From Massilia sp. BJB1822 (GTDB lineage Bacteria > Pseudomonadota > Gammaproteobacteria > Burkholderiales > Burkholderiaceae_D), in assembly GCF_013369485.1 (NCBI RefSeq), contig NZ_JABWEB010000004.1, positions 351,913-415,912 of the forward strand: a stretch of DNA of 64,000 bases, written 5' to 3'. The notes beneath the pieces are model-generated. The model ran no database searches and was not told the origin of the DNA. It saw only the letters and a program-made list of their open reading frames with translations. This document shows, piece by piece, positions 53,843 through 62,208 of the stretch. Numbering within the stretch: position 1 is the first letter of the stretch; every line of letters starts with the position of its first letter. A program made the translations under genes and the position numbers.

Positions 53843-54676
53843 ATGCTGAAAGTCGATTTACACTGCCATTCCAATGTTTCCGACGGCGTGCTGGCGCCGG
53901 CTGCCGTGGCCGCGTATGCGCGTAAGGGTGGCGTCGATGTGTGGGCGCTGACCGACCACGATGAGGTGGGCGGCGTGGCTGCGGCGCGCGCCGCGGCGCA
54001 GGAGCAGGGCATGCGCTTCGTGCCGGGCGTGGAGATTTCGATCACCTGGGCCGGCGAAACCGTGCACATCGTCGGCCTGCAGTTCGACGAGACCAATGCG
54101 GCCCTGCTGCAGGGCCTGGCCGAGACCCGCTCCGGGCGCGATGCGCGCGGCCGCGAGATCGGCGCCCAGCTGGCCAAGGCCGGCATCCCCAACGCCTACG
54201 AAGGCGCGCTCAAATATGTGGACAACCCGGCCCTGATGTCGCGCACCCATTTTGCCCGCTATCTGGTGGAATGCGGCGCCTGCGCCAATGTGCCGGAAGT
54301 GTTCCGCAAATACCTGTCGGACGGAAAACCGGGCTATGTGCCGCACCGCTGGGCCACCCTGGAGCAGGCCGTGGGCTGGATCCGCGGCGCCGGCGGCATC
54401 GCCGTGATCGCCCATCCGGGCCGCTATAAATTCACGGAATTGCAGCAGGGCGTGCTGTTCGACGAGTTCAAGCAGCTGGGCGGCGCGGCCATCGAGGTGG
54501 TCACGGGCAGCCACACGCCCGAGCAGTACCCGATTTATGCCCAACTGGCCAATGCCTACGGCTTCCTGGCCTCGCGCGGCACCGACTTCCACGCGCCGGG
54601 CGAGGCGCGCGTCGACTTCGGCCTGCTGGCGCCGCTGCCGGGCAATGTGACGCCGATCTGGCATGACTGGTTCTGA
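53843..54676 (+). CDS. PHP-domain phosphoesterase (RNase AM / nucleoside 3',5'-bisphosphatase-like)
   Basis: 277 residues from the ATG at 53843; the earlier frame start at 53735 is rejected. PHP metal motifs are DLHCHSNVSDG, ALTDHDEVGG, GVEIS, MSRTHFAR, IAHPGRY and GTDFHAPG. Homologues such as YciV/TrpH remove 5' nucleotides or hydrolyse 3',5'-bisphosphates. No strong Shine-Dalgarno is visible. It lies just upstream of htpX, although the heat-shock-like promoter between them suggests separate transcription. The 188 bases before it hold no gene. Confidence 0.9.
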   Translation: MLKVDLHCHSNVSDGVLAPAAVAAYARKGGVDVWALTDHDEVGGVAAARAAAQEQGMRFVPGVEISITWAGETVHIVGLQFDETNAALLQGLAETRSGRDARGREIGAQLAKAGIPNAYEGALKYVDNPALMSRTHFARYLVECGACANVPEVFRKYLSDGKPGYVPHRWATLEQAVGWIRGAGGIAVIAHPGRYKFTELQQGVLFDEFKQLGGAAIEVVTGSHTPEQYPIYAQLANAYGFLASRGTDFHAPGEARVDFGLLAPLPGNVTPIWHDWF

Positions 54677-54694
54677 ATACCCCTACTGACGGCT

Positions 54695-54723
54695 CTTGTA
54701 TTTCCGGCTGCTCGACCTTATCT
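54695..54723 (+). promoter_or_regulatory. Putative sigma-32 promoter of htpX
   Basis: CTTGTAT (54695-54701) and CCTTATCT (54716-54723) are separated by 14 bases, the same spacing as the hsp20 promoter at 3534. Both are partial matches to the sigma-32 consensus (CTTGAAA / CCCCATnT). htpX is a known heat-shock gene in E. coli, which supports the reading. Confidence 0.45.
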
Positions 54724-54758
54724 TAGAGGCCGGCCAATCCGACCGGAGTATTAATATT

Positions 54759-55631
54759 ATGAAAAGAATTATCCTGTTTCTCGTCACCAACCTCGCTGTG
54801 ATGCTGGTGTTGTCCATTGTGCTGTCCCTGCTCGGCATTGGCCGTCCGGGTCCGGGCAATATGCAGATGGGCAGCCTCTTGGCCTTCGCCGCCGTGGTGG
54901 GCTTCACCGGCTCCATCATTTCGCTGCTGATGTCCAAGCCGATGGCGAAATGGAGCACCGGCGCGCGCGTGATCGACGCCCCGTCCAATTCGACCGAGCA
55001 ATGGTTGGTGTCGACCGTGCAGACCCTGGCCCAGCGCGCCGGCATCGGCATGCCCGAAGTGGCCGTGTACGAGGGCGAACCGAACGCCTTCGCCACCGGC
55101 GCCTTCAAGAATTCCGCCCTGGTGGCCGTGTCCACCGGCCTGCTGCAGAATATGAACCGCGACGAAGTGGAAGCGGTGCTGGGCCATGAGGTGGCCCACA
55201 TCGCCAACGGCGATATGGTGACCATGACCCTGATCCAGGGCGTAGTGAATACCTTCGTGGTCTTCTTCGCCCGCATCGTCGGCTCCATCGTCGACAAGGC
55301 GCTGAGCGGCAATGAGGAGCGCCGCGGCCCCGGCATCGGCTACACCATCACGGTCTTCGTCTGTGAGCTGATCTTCGGCCTGCTGGCCTCGATGATCGTG
55401 GCCTGGTTCTCGCGCCAGCGCGAATTCCGCGCCGACGCCGGTTCCGCCAAGCTGCTGGGCAGCACGGTGCCGATGCAGCATGCGCTGGCCCGCCTGGGCG
55501 GCATGGAGCCGGGCGCGCTGCCGCAGAATATGGCCGCTTCCGGCATTTCCGGCGGCGGCGGCTGGTCGGCCCTGTTCTCGACCCACCCGCCGTTCGAGGA
55601 GCGTATCGCAGCCCTGCAGGCGCTGCGCTGA
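54759..55631 (+). CDS. htpX: Membrane-bound zinc metalloprotease HtpX
   Basis: 290 residues from the ATG at 54759 ([18 protein letters not shown]). Two N-terminal membrane helices (about 4-25 and 38-58), zinc motif HEVAH in [14 protein letters not shown], third ligand Glu in [10 protein letters not shown], and two further hydrophobic segments at about 155-175 and 190-215. HtpX degrades misfolded inner-membrane proteins with FtsH. It lies four bases upstream of the YciO-like gene. CGGAG is the only ribosome-site-like sequence, 9-10 bases upstream. Confidence 0.96.
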   Translation: MKRIILFLVTNLAVMLVLSIVLSLLGIGRPGPGNMQMGSLLAFAAVVGFTGSIISLLMSKPMAKWSTGARVIDAPSNSTEQWLVSTVQTLAQRAGIGMPEVAVYEGEPNAFATGAFKNSALVAVSTGLLQNMNRDEVEAVLGHEVAHIANGDMVTMTLIQGVVNTFVVFFARIVGSIVDKALSGNEERRGPGIGYTITVFVCELIFGLLASMIVAWFSRQREFRADAGSAKLLGSTVPMQHALARLGGMEPGALPQNMAASGISGGGGWSALFSTHPPFEERIAALQALR

Positions 55632-55634
55632 ACC

Positions 55635-56258
55635 ATGACCCAGTTCTTCCAGATCCATCCCGTCAATCCGCAGGCCCGCCTGATCAAGCAGGCGGCCCAG
55701 ATCATCCACGGCGGCGGCATCGTCGCCGTGCCCACCGATTCCTGCTACGCCCTGGTCTGCCACCTGGACGACAAGCAGGCGGTGGAGCGCCTGCGCCGCA
55801 TCCGCGGCATCGACGAGAAGCACCACCTGACTCTGCTGTGCCGCGACCTGAGCGAGATCGGCGTGTATGCGCGCGTCGATAACCGCCAGTTCCGCCTGCT
55901 GAAAGCGGCCACGCCCGGTCCCTTCACCTTCATTCTTGAAGCCACGCGCTGCGTGCCGCGCCGGCTGAGCCATCCCTCGCGCAAGACCATCGGCCTGCGC
56001 GTGCCGGAAAACGCCATCATCGAAATGCTGCTGGCCGAACTGGACCAGCCGCTGCTGGGCACCACCCTGATCCTGCCCGGCGACGAGGAACCGCTGACCG
56101 AACCCGACCTGGTGCGCGAGCGCCTCGACAAGCAGGTCGACCTGATCATCGACGGCGGCGCCTGCAGTTTCGAGCCGACCACCGTGGTCGACCTGAGCGG
56201 CGACGAAGCCGAGCTGGTGCGCCAGGGCCGGGGCGATCCGGCCATCCTGGGCCTGTAA
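55635..56258 (+). CDS. YciO/Sua5/YrdC-type threonylcarbamoyl-AMP synthase-like protein
   Basis: 207 residues. The YrdC fold is recognised from GGGIVAVPTDSCYALVCHLDDKQAVERLRRIRGIDEKHHLTLLCRDLSEI, ATPGPFTFILEAT, KTIGLRVPENAI and the end region IIDGGACSFEPTTVVDLSG. The KxR/SxN-type nucleotide residues are partly altered (EKHHLTLLC), as in YciO. YciO homologues may have weak or no role in tRNA t6A formation. It follows htpX by three bases in the same operon and precedes the M50 protease by 64 bases. Confidence 0.85.
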   Translation: MTQFFQIHPVNPQARLIKQAAQIIHGGGIVAVPTDSCYALVCHLDDKQAVERLRRIRGIDEKHHLTLLCRDLSEIGVYARVDNRQFRLLKAATPGPFTFILEATRCVPRRLSHPSRKTIGLRVPENAIIEMLLAELDQPLLGTTLILPGDEEPLTEPDLVRERLDKQVDLIIDGGACSFEPTTVVDLSGDEAELVRQGRGDPAILGL

Positions 56259-56322
56259 GCCGGCGCGGCCCACCCATCCACCTGATCCGGGCCGTCCTGG
56301 GCGGTCTGGTAGAATTTTGCCC

Positions 56323-57000
56323 ATGAACGATTTCAGTCACGCCATCCAGACCATCGCCATTTACGCGATTCCCGTCCTGTTTGCGATTTCCCTGCACGAA
56401 GCGGCCCACGGCTATGTGGCGCGCTACTTCGGCGACCCGACGGCTTCCCAGCAGGGACGCCTGAGCTTGAACCCCATCCACCATATCGACCTATTCGGCA
56501 CCATCCTGCTGCCGCTGATGCTCTACCTGTCGCCGCTCGGCATGCCCTTCGGCTACGCCAAGCCGGTGCCGGTCGACTTCAATCGCCTGCGCAATCCGAA
56601 AAAGCAGATGGGCTTCGTGGCGGCGGCCGGCCCGGCCGCCAACTTTGTCATGGGCCTGGGCTGGAGCGTGGTCTACTACGTGCTGTTGTATGCGCTGCAT
56701 GTGAGCGAACCCTTCCTGCTCGGCATGGCGACGGCCGGCGTCACCGTCAACGCGGTGATGTGCGTCTTCAACCTGCTGCCGGTGCCGCCGCTGGATGGCG
56801 GCCGCATCCTGACGGCCCTGCTGCCGATGGACCTGGCGCGCCGTTTCGCCAGCGTCGAGCGCTATACCCCATATATCTTCATCGGCCTGATTCTGCTCAT
56901 GTATACCGGCATGCTGAGTTCCCTGCTGGGCGGCATGGTGCGCCTGGTGCTGAATCTGTATGCAACGCTGATGACGCCGCTTAGCATGCTGCTGGGCTGA
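56323..57000 (+). CDS. Site-2-protease-family (M50) membrane metalloprotease
   Basis: 225 residues from the ATG at 56323; a TTG two codons upstream is disfavoured. HEAAHGYVARYFGD supplies the HExxH zinc motif in an N-terminal membrane helix, and NLLPVPPLDGGRIL the distal Asp (LDG motif). About six membrane segments are predicted. S2P enzymes cleave within membrane helices, but no PDZ domain is present and the substrate is unknown. It is followed after two bases by trpS, an arrangement common in Burkholderiales. Confidence 0.92.
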   Translation: MNDFSHAIQTIAIYAIPVLFAISLHEAAHGYVARYFGDPTASQQGRLSLNPIHHIDLFGTILLPLMLYLSPLGMPFGYAKPVPVDFNRLRNPKKQMGFVAAAGPAANFVMGLGWSVVYYVLLYALHVSEPFLLGMATAGVTVNAVMCVFNLLPVPPLDGGRILTALLPMDLARRFASVERYTPYIFIGLILLMYTGMLSSLLGGMVRLVLNLYATLMTPLSMLLG

Positions 57001-57002
57001 TC

Positions 57003-58205
57003 ATGTATCCCGACCGCGTCGTTTCCGGCATGCGTCCCACGGGGACGATGCACCTGGGCCACTACCACGGCGCCTTGCGCAACTGGATCAGCATGCAGTC
57101 CGAACAGCCCTGCCTGTTCTTCGTGGCCGACTGGCATGCCTTGACCACGCATTACGACGACCCCTCGGTCATCGAGCGCAGCACCTGGGACATGCTGATC
57201 GACTGGCTGGCGGCCGGCGTCGACCCGTCCCAGGCCACGCTGTTCATCCAGTCGCGCGTGCCCGAGCACGCCGAGCTGCACCTGCTGCTGTCGATGGCCA
57301 CGCCGCTCGGCTGGCTGGAGCGGGTGCCCACTTACAAGGACCAGATCGAGCACCTGGCCCAGCGCGACCTGGCCACCTACGGCTTCCTCGGCTATCCGCT
57401 GCTGCAGGCGGCCGATGTGCTGATCTACCGCGCCTCCGAGGTGCCGGTGGGCGAGGACCAGGTGCCGCATATCGAGATGATGCGCGAGATCGCGCGCCGC
57501 TTTAATCATTTGTACGGCAAGGAAAAAGGCTTCGAGGAAAAGGCGCAGGATGCCGTCAAAAAGCTGGGCAGCAAACGCGCCAAGCTGTACAACGAGCTGC
57601 GCACGGCCTACCAGCAGGACGGCAAGGACGAGGCGCTGGAGCAGGCCAAGGCCATGCTGGACGGCGCCCAGAGCCTGTCGATGATCGACCGCGAGCGCCT
57701 GTTCGGCTATCTGGAAGGCAGCCGCAAGCTGATCCTGGTCGAGCCGCAGGCCAAGCTGACGGCGGCGCCGCGCCTGCCCGGCCTGGACGGGCGCAAGATG
57801 TCCAAGAGCTATGGCAACGCCATCGCCCTGCGCGAGGACAAGGACGTGGTGACCAAGCAGGTGCGCACCATGCCGACCGACCCGGCGCGCGTGCGCCGCA
57901 GCGACGCGGGCGAGCCGGAACGCTGCCCGGTGTGGCAATTCCACCAGGTGTATTCCGACGCGCCCACCCAGCAATGGGTGCAGCAGGGCTGCCGCTCGGC
58001 CGGCATCGGCTGCCTCGAATGCAAGCAACCAGTGATCGACGCCATCATCCGCGAACAGGAGCCGATGCACGAACGCGCCCAGCCCTATCTGGATGACCCG
58101 ACCCTGGTGCGCGCCATCGTGGCCGACGGCAACGACGTGGCGCGCAAGCTGGCCCAGGAAACCATGCGCGATGTGCGCGAAGCCATGGGCCTGGCCTATA
58201 CCTGA
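57003..58205 (+). CDS. trpS: Tryptophanyl-tRNA synthetase
   Basis: 400 residues, the longer betaproteobacterial form. Class I signatures are GMRPTGTMHLGHYHGALRNW (HIGH-type) and KMSKSYGN. A charged insertion at about 170-215 (KEKGFEEKAQDAVKKLGSKRAKLYNELRT) distinguishes the long form. It charges tRNA-Trp. Cys residues near the end (CPVWQFH, GCRSAGIGCLECKQP) suggest an optional metal site of the kind seen in some TrpS with an iron-sulfur or zinc motif. It starts two bases after the M50 gene. Confidence 0.96.
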   Translation: MYPDRVVSGMRPTGTMHLGHYHGALRNWISMQSEQPCLFFVADWHALTTHYDDPSVIERSTWDMLIDWLAAGVDPSQATLFIQSRVPEHAELHLLLSMATPLGWLERVPTYKDQIEHLAQRDLATYGFLGYPLLQAADVLIYRASEVPVGEDQVPHIEMMREIARRFNHLYGKEKGFEEKAQDAVKKLGSKRAKLYNELRTAYQQDGKDEALEQAKAMLDGAQSLSMIDRERLFGYLEGSRKLILVEPQAKLTAAPRLPGLDGRKMSKSYGNAIALREDKDVVTKQVRTMPTDPARVRRSDAGEPERCPVWQFHQVYSDAPTQQWVQQGCRSAGIGCLECKQPVIDAIIREQEPMHERAQPYLDDPTLVRAIVADGNDVARKLAQETMRDVREAMGLAYT

Positions 58206-58241
58206 CGCGCCGCCCCGCCTTTTCCGAATGACGAGACCCGC

Positions 58242-58823
58242 ATGACTGAACTGAAAGAACCCCTGATCCTGTCCGGCGACGCGCAAGCCTCGCCCTGGGT
58301 GCAGCGCTTTGCGCCCCTGATTCCCGGCGGCGAAGTGCTGGACCTGGCCTGCGGCAGCGGCCGCCATGCGCGCCATGCGGCGGCCCTGGGCCACGCCGTG
58401 GTGGCGGTGGACCGCGATGCCGAGGCGCTGGCGGCGGCGGCCGGCCTGGGCATCGTCACCAGCCAGATCGACCTGGAAGAGGAGGGCGCCGCCTGGCCTT
58501 TCGGCCCGGCGCGCTTTGCCGGCATCATCGTCGCCAATTATCTGCACCGGCCGCTGCTGGCGTCCATGCTGGAGAGCCTGGCGCCGAACGGCCTCCTGAT
58601 CTATGAAACCTTCGCCGAAGGCAATGCCGCTTTCGGCAAGCCTGCCAACCCGGCCTTCCTGCTGGCGCCCGGCGAATTGCTGCAATTGGCGGCCGATCAC
58701 GGCTTGCGTGTCATCGCATTCGAGGATGGCGTCGTTAACAGCCCGAAGCCGGCCATGGTGCAGCGAATTTGCGCCGTGAAAGCGGACTTCCCCCGGGAGG
58801 CGGCCTTGTTGCCGTCATTTTGA
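58242..58823 (+). CDS. Class I SAM-dependent methyltransferase
   Basis: 193 residues. SAM motif I EVLDLACGSGRHARHAAALG, motif II acidic VVAVDRDAEAL, then ARFAGIIVANYLHRPLLASML and LAPNGLLIYETFAEGN. The protein resembles the TehB/UbiE-like small-molecule methyltransferases of this group. Substrate unknown. It follows trpS by 36 bases and precedes dapA by 84. The final residues EAALLPSF suggest a full-length protein. Confidence 0.88.
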   Translation: MTELKEPLILSGDAQASPWVQRFAPLIPGGEVLDLACGSGRHARHAAALGHAVVAVDRDAEALAAAAGLGIVTSQIDLEEEGAAWPFGPARFAGIIVANYLHRPLLASMLESLAPNGLLIYETFAEGNAAFGKPANPAFLLAPGELLQLAADHGLRVIAFEDGVVNSPKPAMVQRICAVKADFPREAALLPSF

Positions 58824-58907
58824 GCGGCGATTCTAGCGCGGGAATGCACCACAGCCCCGGCCTATCGTCTACAATCGTGTTTTAAATTATTTTGCAAGTG
58901 GTTTCCT

Positions 58908-59789
58908 ATGATTAAGGGCAGCATAGTAGCAATCGTCACCCCGATGCACGCCGACGGCAGTCTGGACTACCCCGGCCTGCGCCAGCTGATCGACTGGCAT
59001 ATCGCCGAGGGTACCGACGGCATCGTCATCGTCGGCACCACCGGCGAGTCGGCCACTGTGAATGTGGAAGAGCACTGCGCCCTGATCAAGGCGGCCGTCG
59101 ACCACGCCGCCAAGCGCGTGCCCATCATCGCCGGCACCGGCGGCAATTCGACCGCCGAAGCGATCGAGCTGACCCGCTACGCCAAGGACGCGGGCGCCGA
59201 TGCGGCCCTGCTGGTCGTGCCTTACTACAACCGCCCGACCCAGGAAGGCATGTACCAGCACTTCCGCGCCGTGGCCGAGGCAGTCGAGCTGCCCATCATT
59301 CTGTACAACGTGCCGGGCCGCACCGTGGCCGATATGTCGAATGAGACCATCCTGCGCCTGACCAGCATCCCGAACATCATCGGCGTCAAGGATGCGACCG
59401 GCAATATCGGCCGCGGCCTCGACCTGCTGCGCCTGGCGCCAAAAGAGTTCGCCGTGTATTCCGGCGACGACCCCACCGCCATGGCCCTGATGCTGGCCGG
59501 CGGCAAGGGCAATATCTCGGTGACGGCCAATGTGGCGCCGCGCATCATGGCCGAGATGTGCAAGGCGGCGATGGAGGGCGACATCGCCCGCGCCATCGAA
59601 CTGAATAACAAGGTCTTCCCGCTGCACCAGAAACTGTTTGTCGAGCCGAATCCCGTGCCGGTCAAATGGGCGCTGGCCGAAATGGGCAAGATCCCGAGCG
59701 GCATCCGCCTGCCGCTGGTGCCGCTGGCGCCGGAATTCCATGGCGCGGTGCGCGCCGCTCTGGCCGAGGCGGGTATCGCCGGCAAATAA
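58908..59789 (+). CDS. dapA: 4-hydroxy-tetrahydrodipicolinate synthase
   Basis: 293 residues. Signatures are [51 protein letters not shown] (catalytic Tyr), [12 protein letters not shown] and the Schiff-base Lys in IGVKDATGN. It condenses pyruvate with aspartate semialdehyde in lysine and diaminopimelate synthesis. bamC follows after 66 bases, the widespread dapA-bamC arrangement. A weak hairpin GGCCC-GCAA-GGGCC lies between them. Confidence 0.97.
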   Translation: MIKGSIVAIVTPMHADGSLDYPGLRQLIDWHIAEGTDGIVIVGTTGESATVNVEEHCALIKAAVDHAAKRVPIIAGTGGNSTAEAIELTRYAKDAGADAALLVVPYYNRPTQEGMYQHFRAVAEAVELPIILYNVPGRTVADMSNETILRLTSIPNIIGVKDATGNIGRGLDLLRLAPKEFAVYSGDDPTAMALMLAGGKGNISVTANVAPRIMAEMCKAAMEGDIARAIELNNKVFPLHQKLFVEPNPVPVKWALAEMGKIPSGIRLPLVPLAPEFHGAVRAALAEAGIAGK

Positions 59790-59855
59790 GCCCTGGCCCG
59801 CAAGGGCCGGGACCGTTCCAGCTCTGCTGGTTTTCAGCATCTATTTTTTATCCAC

Positions 59856-61013
59856 ATGACTATTCGCAAGAACGCTTTTACTCCCCAGCGCGGCCTCGTA
59901 CTCGGTGCCCTGGCCATCAGCCTGACGGGCTGCGGCATGATTCAATCGGTCGTCGGTAACGACAAGGTGGACTACAAATCGGCGAAGAAAGCCAGCACCC
60001 TGGACGTGCCGCCGGATCTGACCCAGCTGCAAAAAGACAACCGCTACGCGCTGCCGGACACCAGCCGCGGCGTGGCCACCGCTTCGGGCTATATCGCCCA
60101 GCGCGGCGGCGCCCAGCCGACGGCGGCCGTGGCCAGCACCAATGAGGTGGCCAGCACCGGCGTCGGCAGCATCCGCGTCGAGCGCGCCGGCAACCAGCGC
60201 TGGCTGGTGGTCAAGCAGACGCCGGAAGCGCTGTGGCCGCAATTGAAATCGTTCTGGGAAGACTCGGGCTTCACGCTGGCGCTGGACAATGCCACGGCCG
60301 GCGTGCTGGAAACCGAGTGGAATGAAAACCGCGCCAAGATTCCGCAGGACTTCATCCGCAACACCCTGGGCAAGGTGCTTGACCCGCTGTATTCGAGCGG
60401 CGAGCGCGACAAGTACCGCACCCGCGTCGAGCGTCTGGCCGACGGTTCCACCGAGATTTACATCAGCCACCGCGGCGCTCAGGAAGTGTTCGTCGGCGCC
60501 CAGAAGGAAAGCACCACCTGGACCGCGCGTCCCAACGATCCGGCCCTGGAAGCGCTGTTCTTGGCGCGCCTGATGAACAAGCTCGGCAATACCGACGACA
60601 AGGTGGCCGCGCGCGCCGCCGTCGACAACGCCATCGTGCAGCCGCTGCACGCCAGCCTGCAGGGCGCCGGCGCCGAGCGCCATGTGGAAACCGATGAAGG
60701 CTTCGACCGCTCCTGGCGCCGCGTCGGCCTGGCGCTGGACCGCGCCGGCTTCACCGTGGAAGACCGCGACCGCGTGCAAGGCCTGTACTTCGTGCGCTAT
60801 GTGGACGATGCGGCCCAGACCAAGGGCTTCTTCAGCAAGCTGTTCAGCTGGGGTTCGTCCGATAAGGACAAGGAAGCCCAGCGCTACCGCATCGCCGTCA
60901 AGGCCGGCACCGGCAGCACCAGCAAGGTCAGCGTGCTGAACGCCGACAACCAGGCCGACACCTCGCCGACGGCCGAGAAGATCCTGACCCTGCTGCACGA
61001 ACAGCTGAAATAA
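59856..61013 (+). CDS. bamC: Outer-membrane assembly lipoprotein BamC
   Basis: 385 residues. Signal peptide with lipobox LTGC (Cys27 region; ALAISLTGCGMIQSVVG). The unstructured N-terminal lasso DKVDYKSAKKASTLDVPPDLTQLQ is a BamC hallmark. Two helix-grip domains follow (about 100-220: RWLVVKQTPEALWPQLKSFWEDSGF; about 270-380: SWRRVGLALDRAGFTVEDRD). It is part of the BAM complex that inserts beta-barrel proteins. A strong terminator at 61036 ends the dapA-bamC unit. Confidence 0.95.
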   Translation: MTIRKNAFTPQRGLVLGALAISLTGCGMIQSVVGNDKVDYKSAKKASTLDVPPDLTQLQKDNRYALPDTSRGVATASGYIAQRGGAQPTAAVASTNEVASTGVGSIRVERAGNQRWLVVKQTPEALWPQLKSFWEDSGFTLALDNATAGVLETEWNENRAKIPQDFIRNTLGKVLDPLYSSGERDKYRTRVERLADGSTEIYISHRGAQEVFVGAQKESTTWTARPNDPALEALFLARLMNKLGNTDDKVAARAAVDNAIVQPLHASLQGAGAERHVETDEGFDRSWRRVGLALDRAGFTVEDRDRVQGLYFVRYVDDAAQTKGFFSKLFSWGSSDKDKEAQRYRIAVKAGTGSTSKVSVLNADNQADTSPTAEKILTLLHEQLK

Positions 61014-61035
61014 AGCGCGCTGCGCAGCATGCCAA

Positions 61036-61060
61036 AAGGCCAGCATATGCTGGCCTTTTT
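61036..61060 (+). terminator. Rho-independent terminator of bamC
   Basis: AAGGCCAGCA (61036-61045) and TGCTGGCCTT (61048-61057) form a 10-bp stem continued by TTT at 61058-61060. It is 22 bases past the stop codon. Confidence 0.85.
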
Positions 61061-61133
61061 CATGTCCGCGCGGTTTGAAAAGGGGCGGTGGCCGCCATGC
61101 CTGGTCCGCAGCGGAATGTAGGGGCGAAAAAAA

Positions 61134-61157
61134 ACCGGCCAAAGGCCGGTTTTTTTC
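61134..61157. terminator. Bidirectional terminator between bamC and the Ala/Pro lipoprotein
   Basis: ACCGGCC (61134-61140), AAA, GGCCGGT (61144-61150), flanked by an A-run at 61126-61133 and a T-run at 61151-61156. It can therefore terminate on both strands; the lipoprotein gene ends at 61171 on the minus strand. Confidence 0.85.
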
Positions 61158-61170
61158 CCTGCGTGCCGAA

Positions 61171-61434
61171 TTACTTGGCAGCGGAAGCAGCCGAAGCGGC
61201 AGCGGAAGCAGCTGGAGCAGCAGCGTCAGCGGCTGGAGCAGCAGCTGGAGCAGCAGCGTCAGCAGCTGGAGCAGCGGCTGGAGCAGCAGCGTCAGCAGCA
61301 GGAGCGGCTGGAGCAGCAGCTGGAGCCGAAGCTTCAGGAGCGGCTACTGGAGCAGCAGGAGCGGCTTCTTCTTTTTTGGAGCAAGCAGCCAGGGCAACAG
61401 CCAGCAGGGAGGCGATCAGCAGGGATTTTTTCAT
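61171..61434 (-). CDS. Ala/Pro-repeat small lipoprotein
   Basis: 87 residues. The signal MKKSLLIASLLAVALAACSKKEE has a lipobox (LAAC) and lipidated Cys18. After Lys/Glu-rich residues the mature part is almost entirely Ala, Pro and Asp in an 11-residue repeat (ADAAAPAAAPA), about three copies, then Ala/Ser. The repeats are also tandem in DNA. It looks like a flexible tether in the periplasm or at the outer membrane, but function is unknown. RBS AAGGAAAA precedes the ATG. Repeat number may vary between strains. Confidence 0.75.
   Translation of the reverse strand: MKKSLLIASLLAVALAACSKKEEAAPAAPVAAPEASAPAAAPAAPAADAAAPAAAPAADAAAPAAAPAADAAAPAASAAASAASAAK
61195..61330. repeat. Tandem coding repeats in the lipoprotein gene
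   Basis: Reads as variants of GCAGCAGCGTCAGCAGCTGG on the plus strand with a period near 33 bases, plus shorter GCTGGAGCAGCA subrepeats. They encode the Ala/Pro/Asp repeats of the lipoprotein. Exact unit borders are fuzzy. Confidence 0.65.
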
Positions 61435-61629
61435 GGGTTTTCCTTGATTAATTCACAAAAAGTAAACAACGATGTTGCGATGAATAATTACCGGTAATTA
61501 TCGCTCTTTAGGGTGTCTTCGAAGCCTTTTGTACCGTATGGTTCCCCGGACAACGGAAACTTCCTAACCCAATATTATAGCGAATTTTGATGCGTCGCAA
61601 TAGCGGCCGGAGCCGAATTCATAACTATT

Positions 61630-61652
61630 TTGCGTTACCGCAATGTTTTTTT
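61630..61652 (+). other. Isolated hairpin with U-tract in a 292-base gene-free gap
   Basis: TTGCG (61630-61634), TTAC loop, CGCAA (61639-61643), then TGTTTTTTT. It has the form of a plus-strand terminator, yet no plus-strand gene lies between the terminator at 61157 and here. The gap 61435-61726 otherwise shows AT-rich stretches only. It may end a small RNA or be fortuitous. Confidence 0.3.
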
Positions 61653-61726
61653 CTGCCCCGATCTACCTGCTTTTGGGCGCATCGCCGGCTTACCTGTCGA
61701 ACAGCCGCATTTTACATATTTCTGGA

Positions 61727-62197
61727 TCATAATCCAGCAATGTTTGCATGCAGGCCAGGATTTGTGTCATTCCAGACAGCAATAAAACGTTCAGCGCTGA
61801 TTTGCGTCTCGGCCGGCGCGTCAAACGCCGCTTCGCCGCGCAAATGGTCGGCATGGAAACGGCGCACGATGTCGCGGCCGTCGGCAATGACGAAGGAGTC
61901 GGTGAGCTGGCGCAGGGCGGGAATGGTGAGGCGGCACTCGATCAGGTGGCTGTAATCCTGCAGCAGGCGCAGAAAGCGCGGCGCGTCGCGCTCCAGGCGG
62001 GCATTGCTGTGGGCCACCAGGCGCAGCCGGCCCTGGCCGTGCAGGAATTGGCGCAGCAGGGCGTCCATCTCAGAACTGCCCAGCTGCCACCAGCCGAAGT
62101 CGGGATCGAACAGCTCCAGCGTCAGGCGGGCGCGGGAGAAGCAGGTGTGCAGCAGGCTTTCAAACTCGGCCCGGCTCGAAAAGGGCTGCTTCTCCAT
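61727..62197 (-). CDS. Conserved hypothetical protein (PLD-like fragment fold uncertain)
   Basis: 156 residues with no signal peptide. Recognisable features: FSSRAEFESLLHTCFSRARLTLELFDPDFGWWQLGSSEMDALLRQFL, RLRLVAHSNARLERDAPRFLRLL, DSFVIADGRDIVRRFHADHLRG. The arrangement (LFDPDF, VAHSN, DSFVIADG) resembles half of a phospholipase-D-like fold without HKD motifs; this is only a suggestion. It follows the ribosomal-oxygenase gene by 11 bases on the same strand, so it is co-transcribed, as is common in Burkholderiales. Function unknown. Confidence 0.7.
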   Translation of the reverse strand: MEKQPFSSRAEFESLLHTCFSRARLTLELFDPDFGWWQLGSSEMDALLRQFLHGQGRLRLVAHSNARLERDAPRFLRLLQDYSHLIECRLTIPALRQLTDSFVIADGRDIVRRFHADHLRGEAAFDAPAETQISAERFIAVWNDTNPGLHANIAGL

Positions 62198-62208
62198 CGC
62201 GTTCTCCT

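Noticed and set aside
61195..61330. CRISPR-like or VNTR array
   Set aside because: The periodicity is that of coding Ala/Pro repeats with no distinct spacers.
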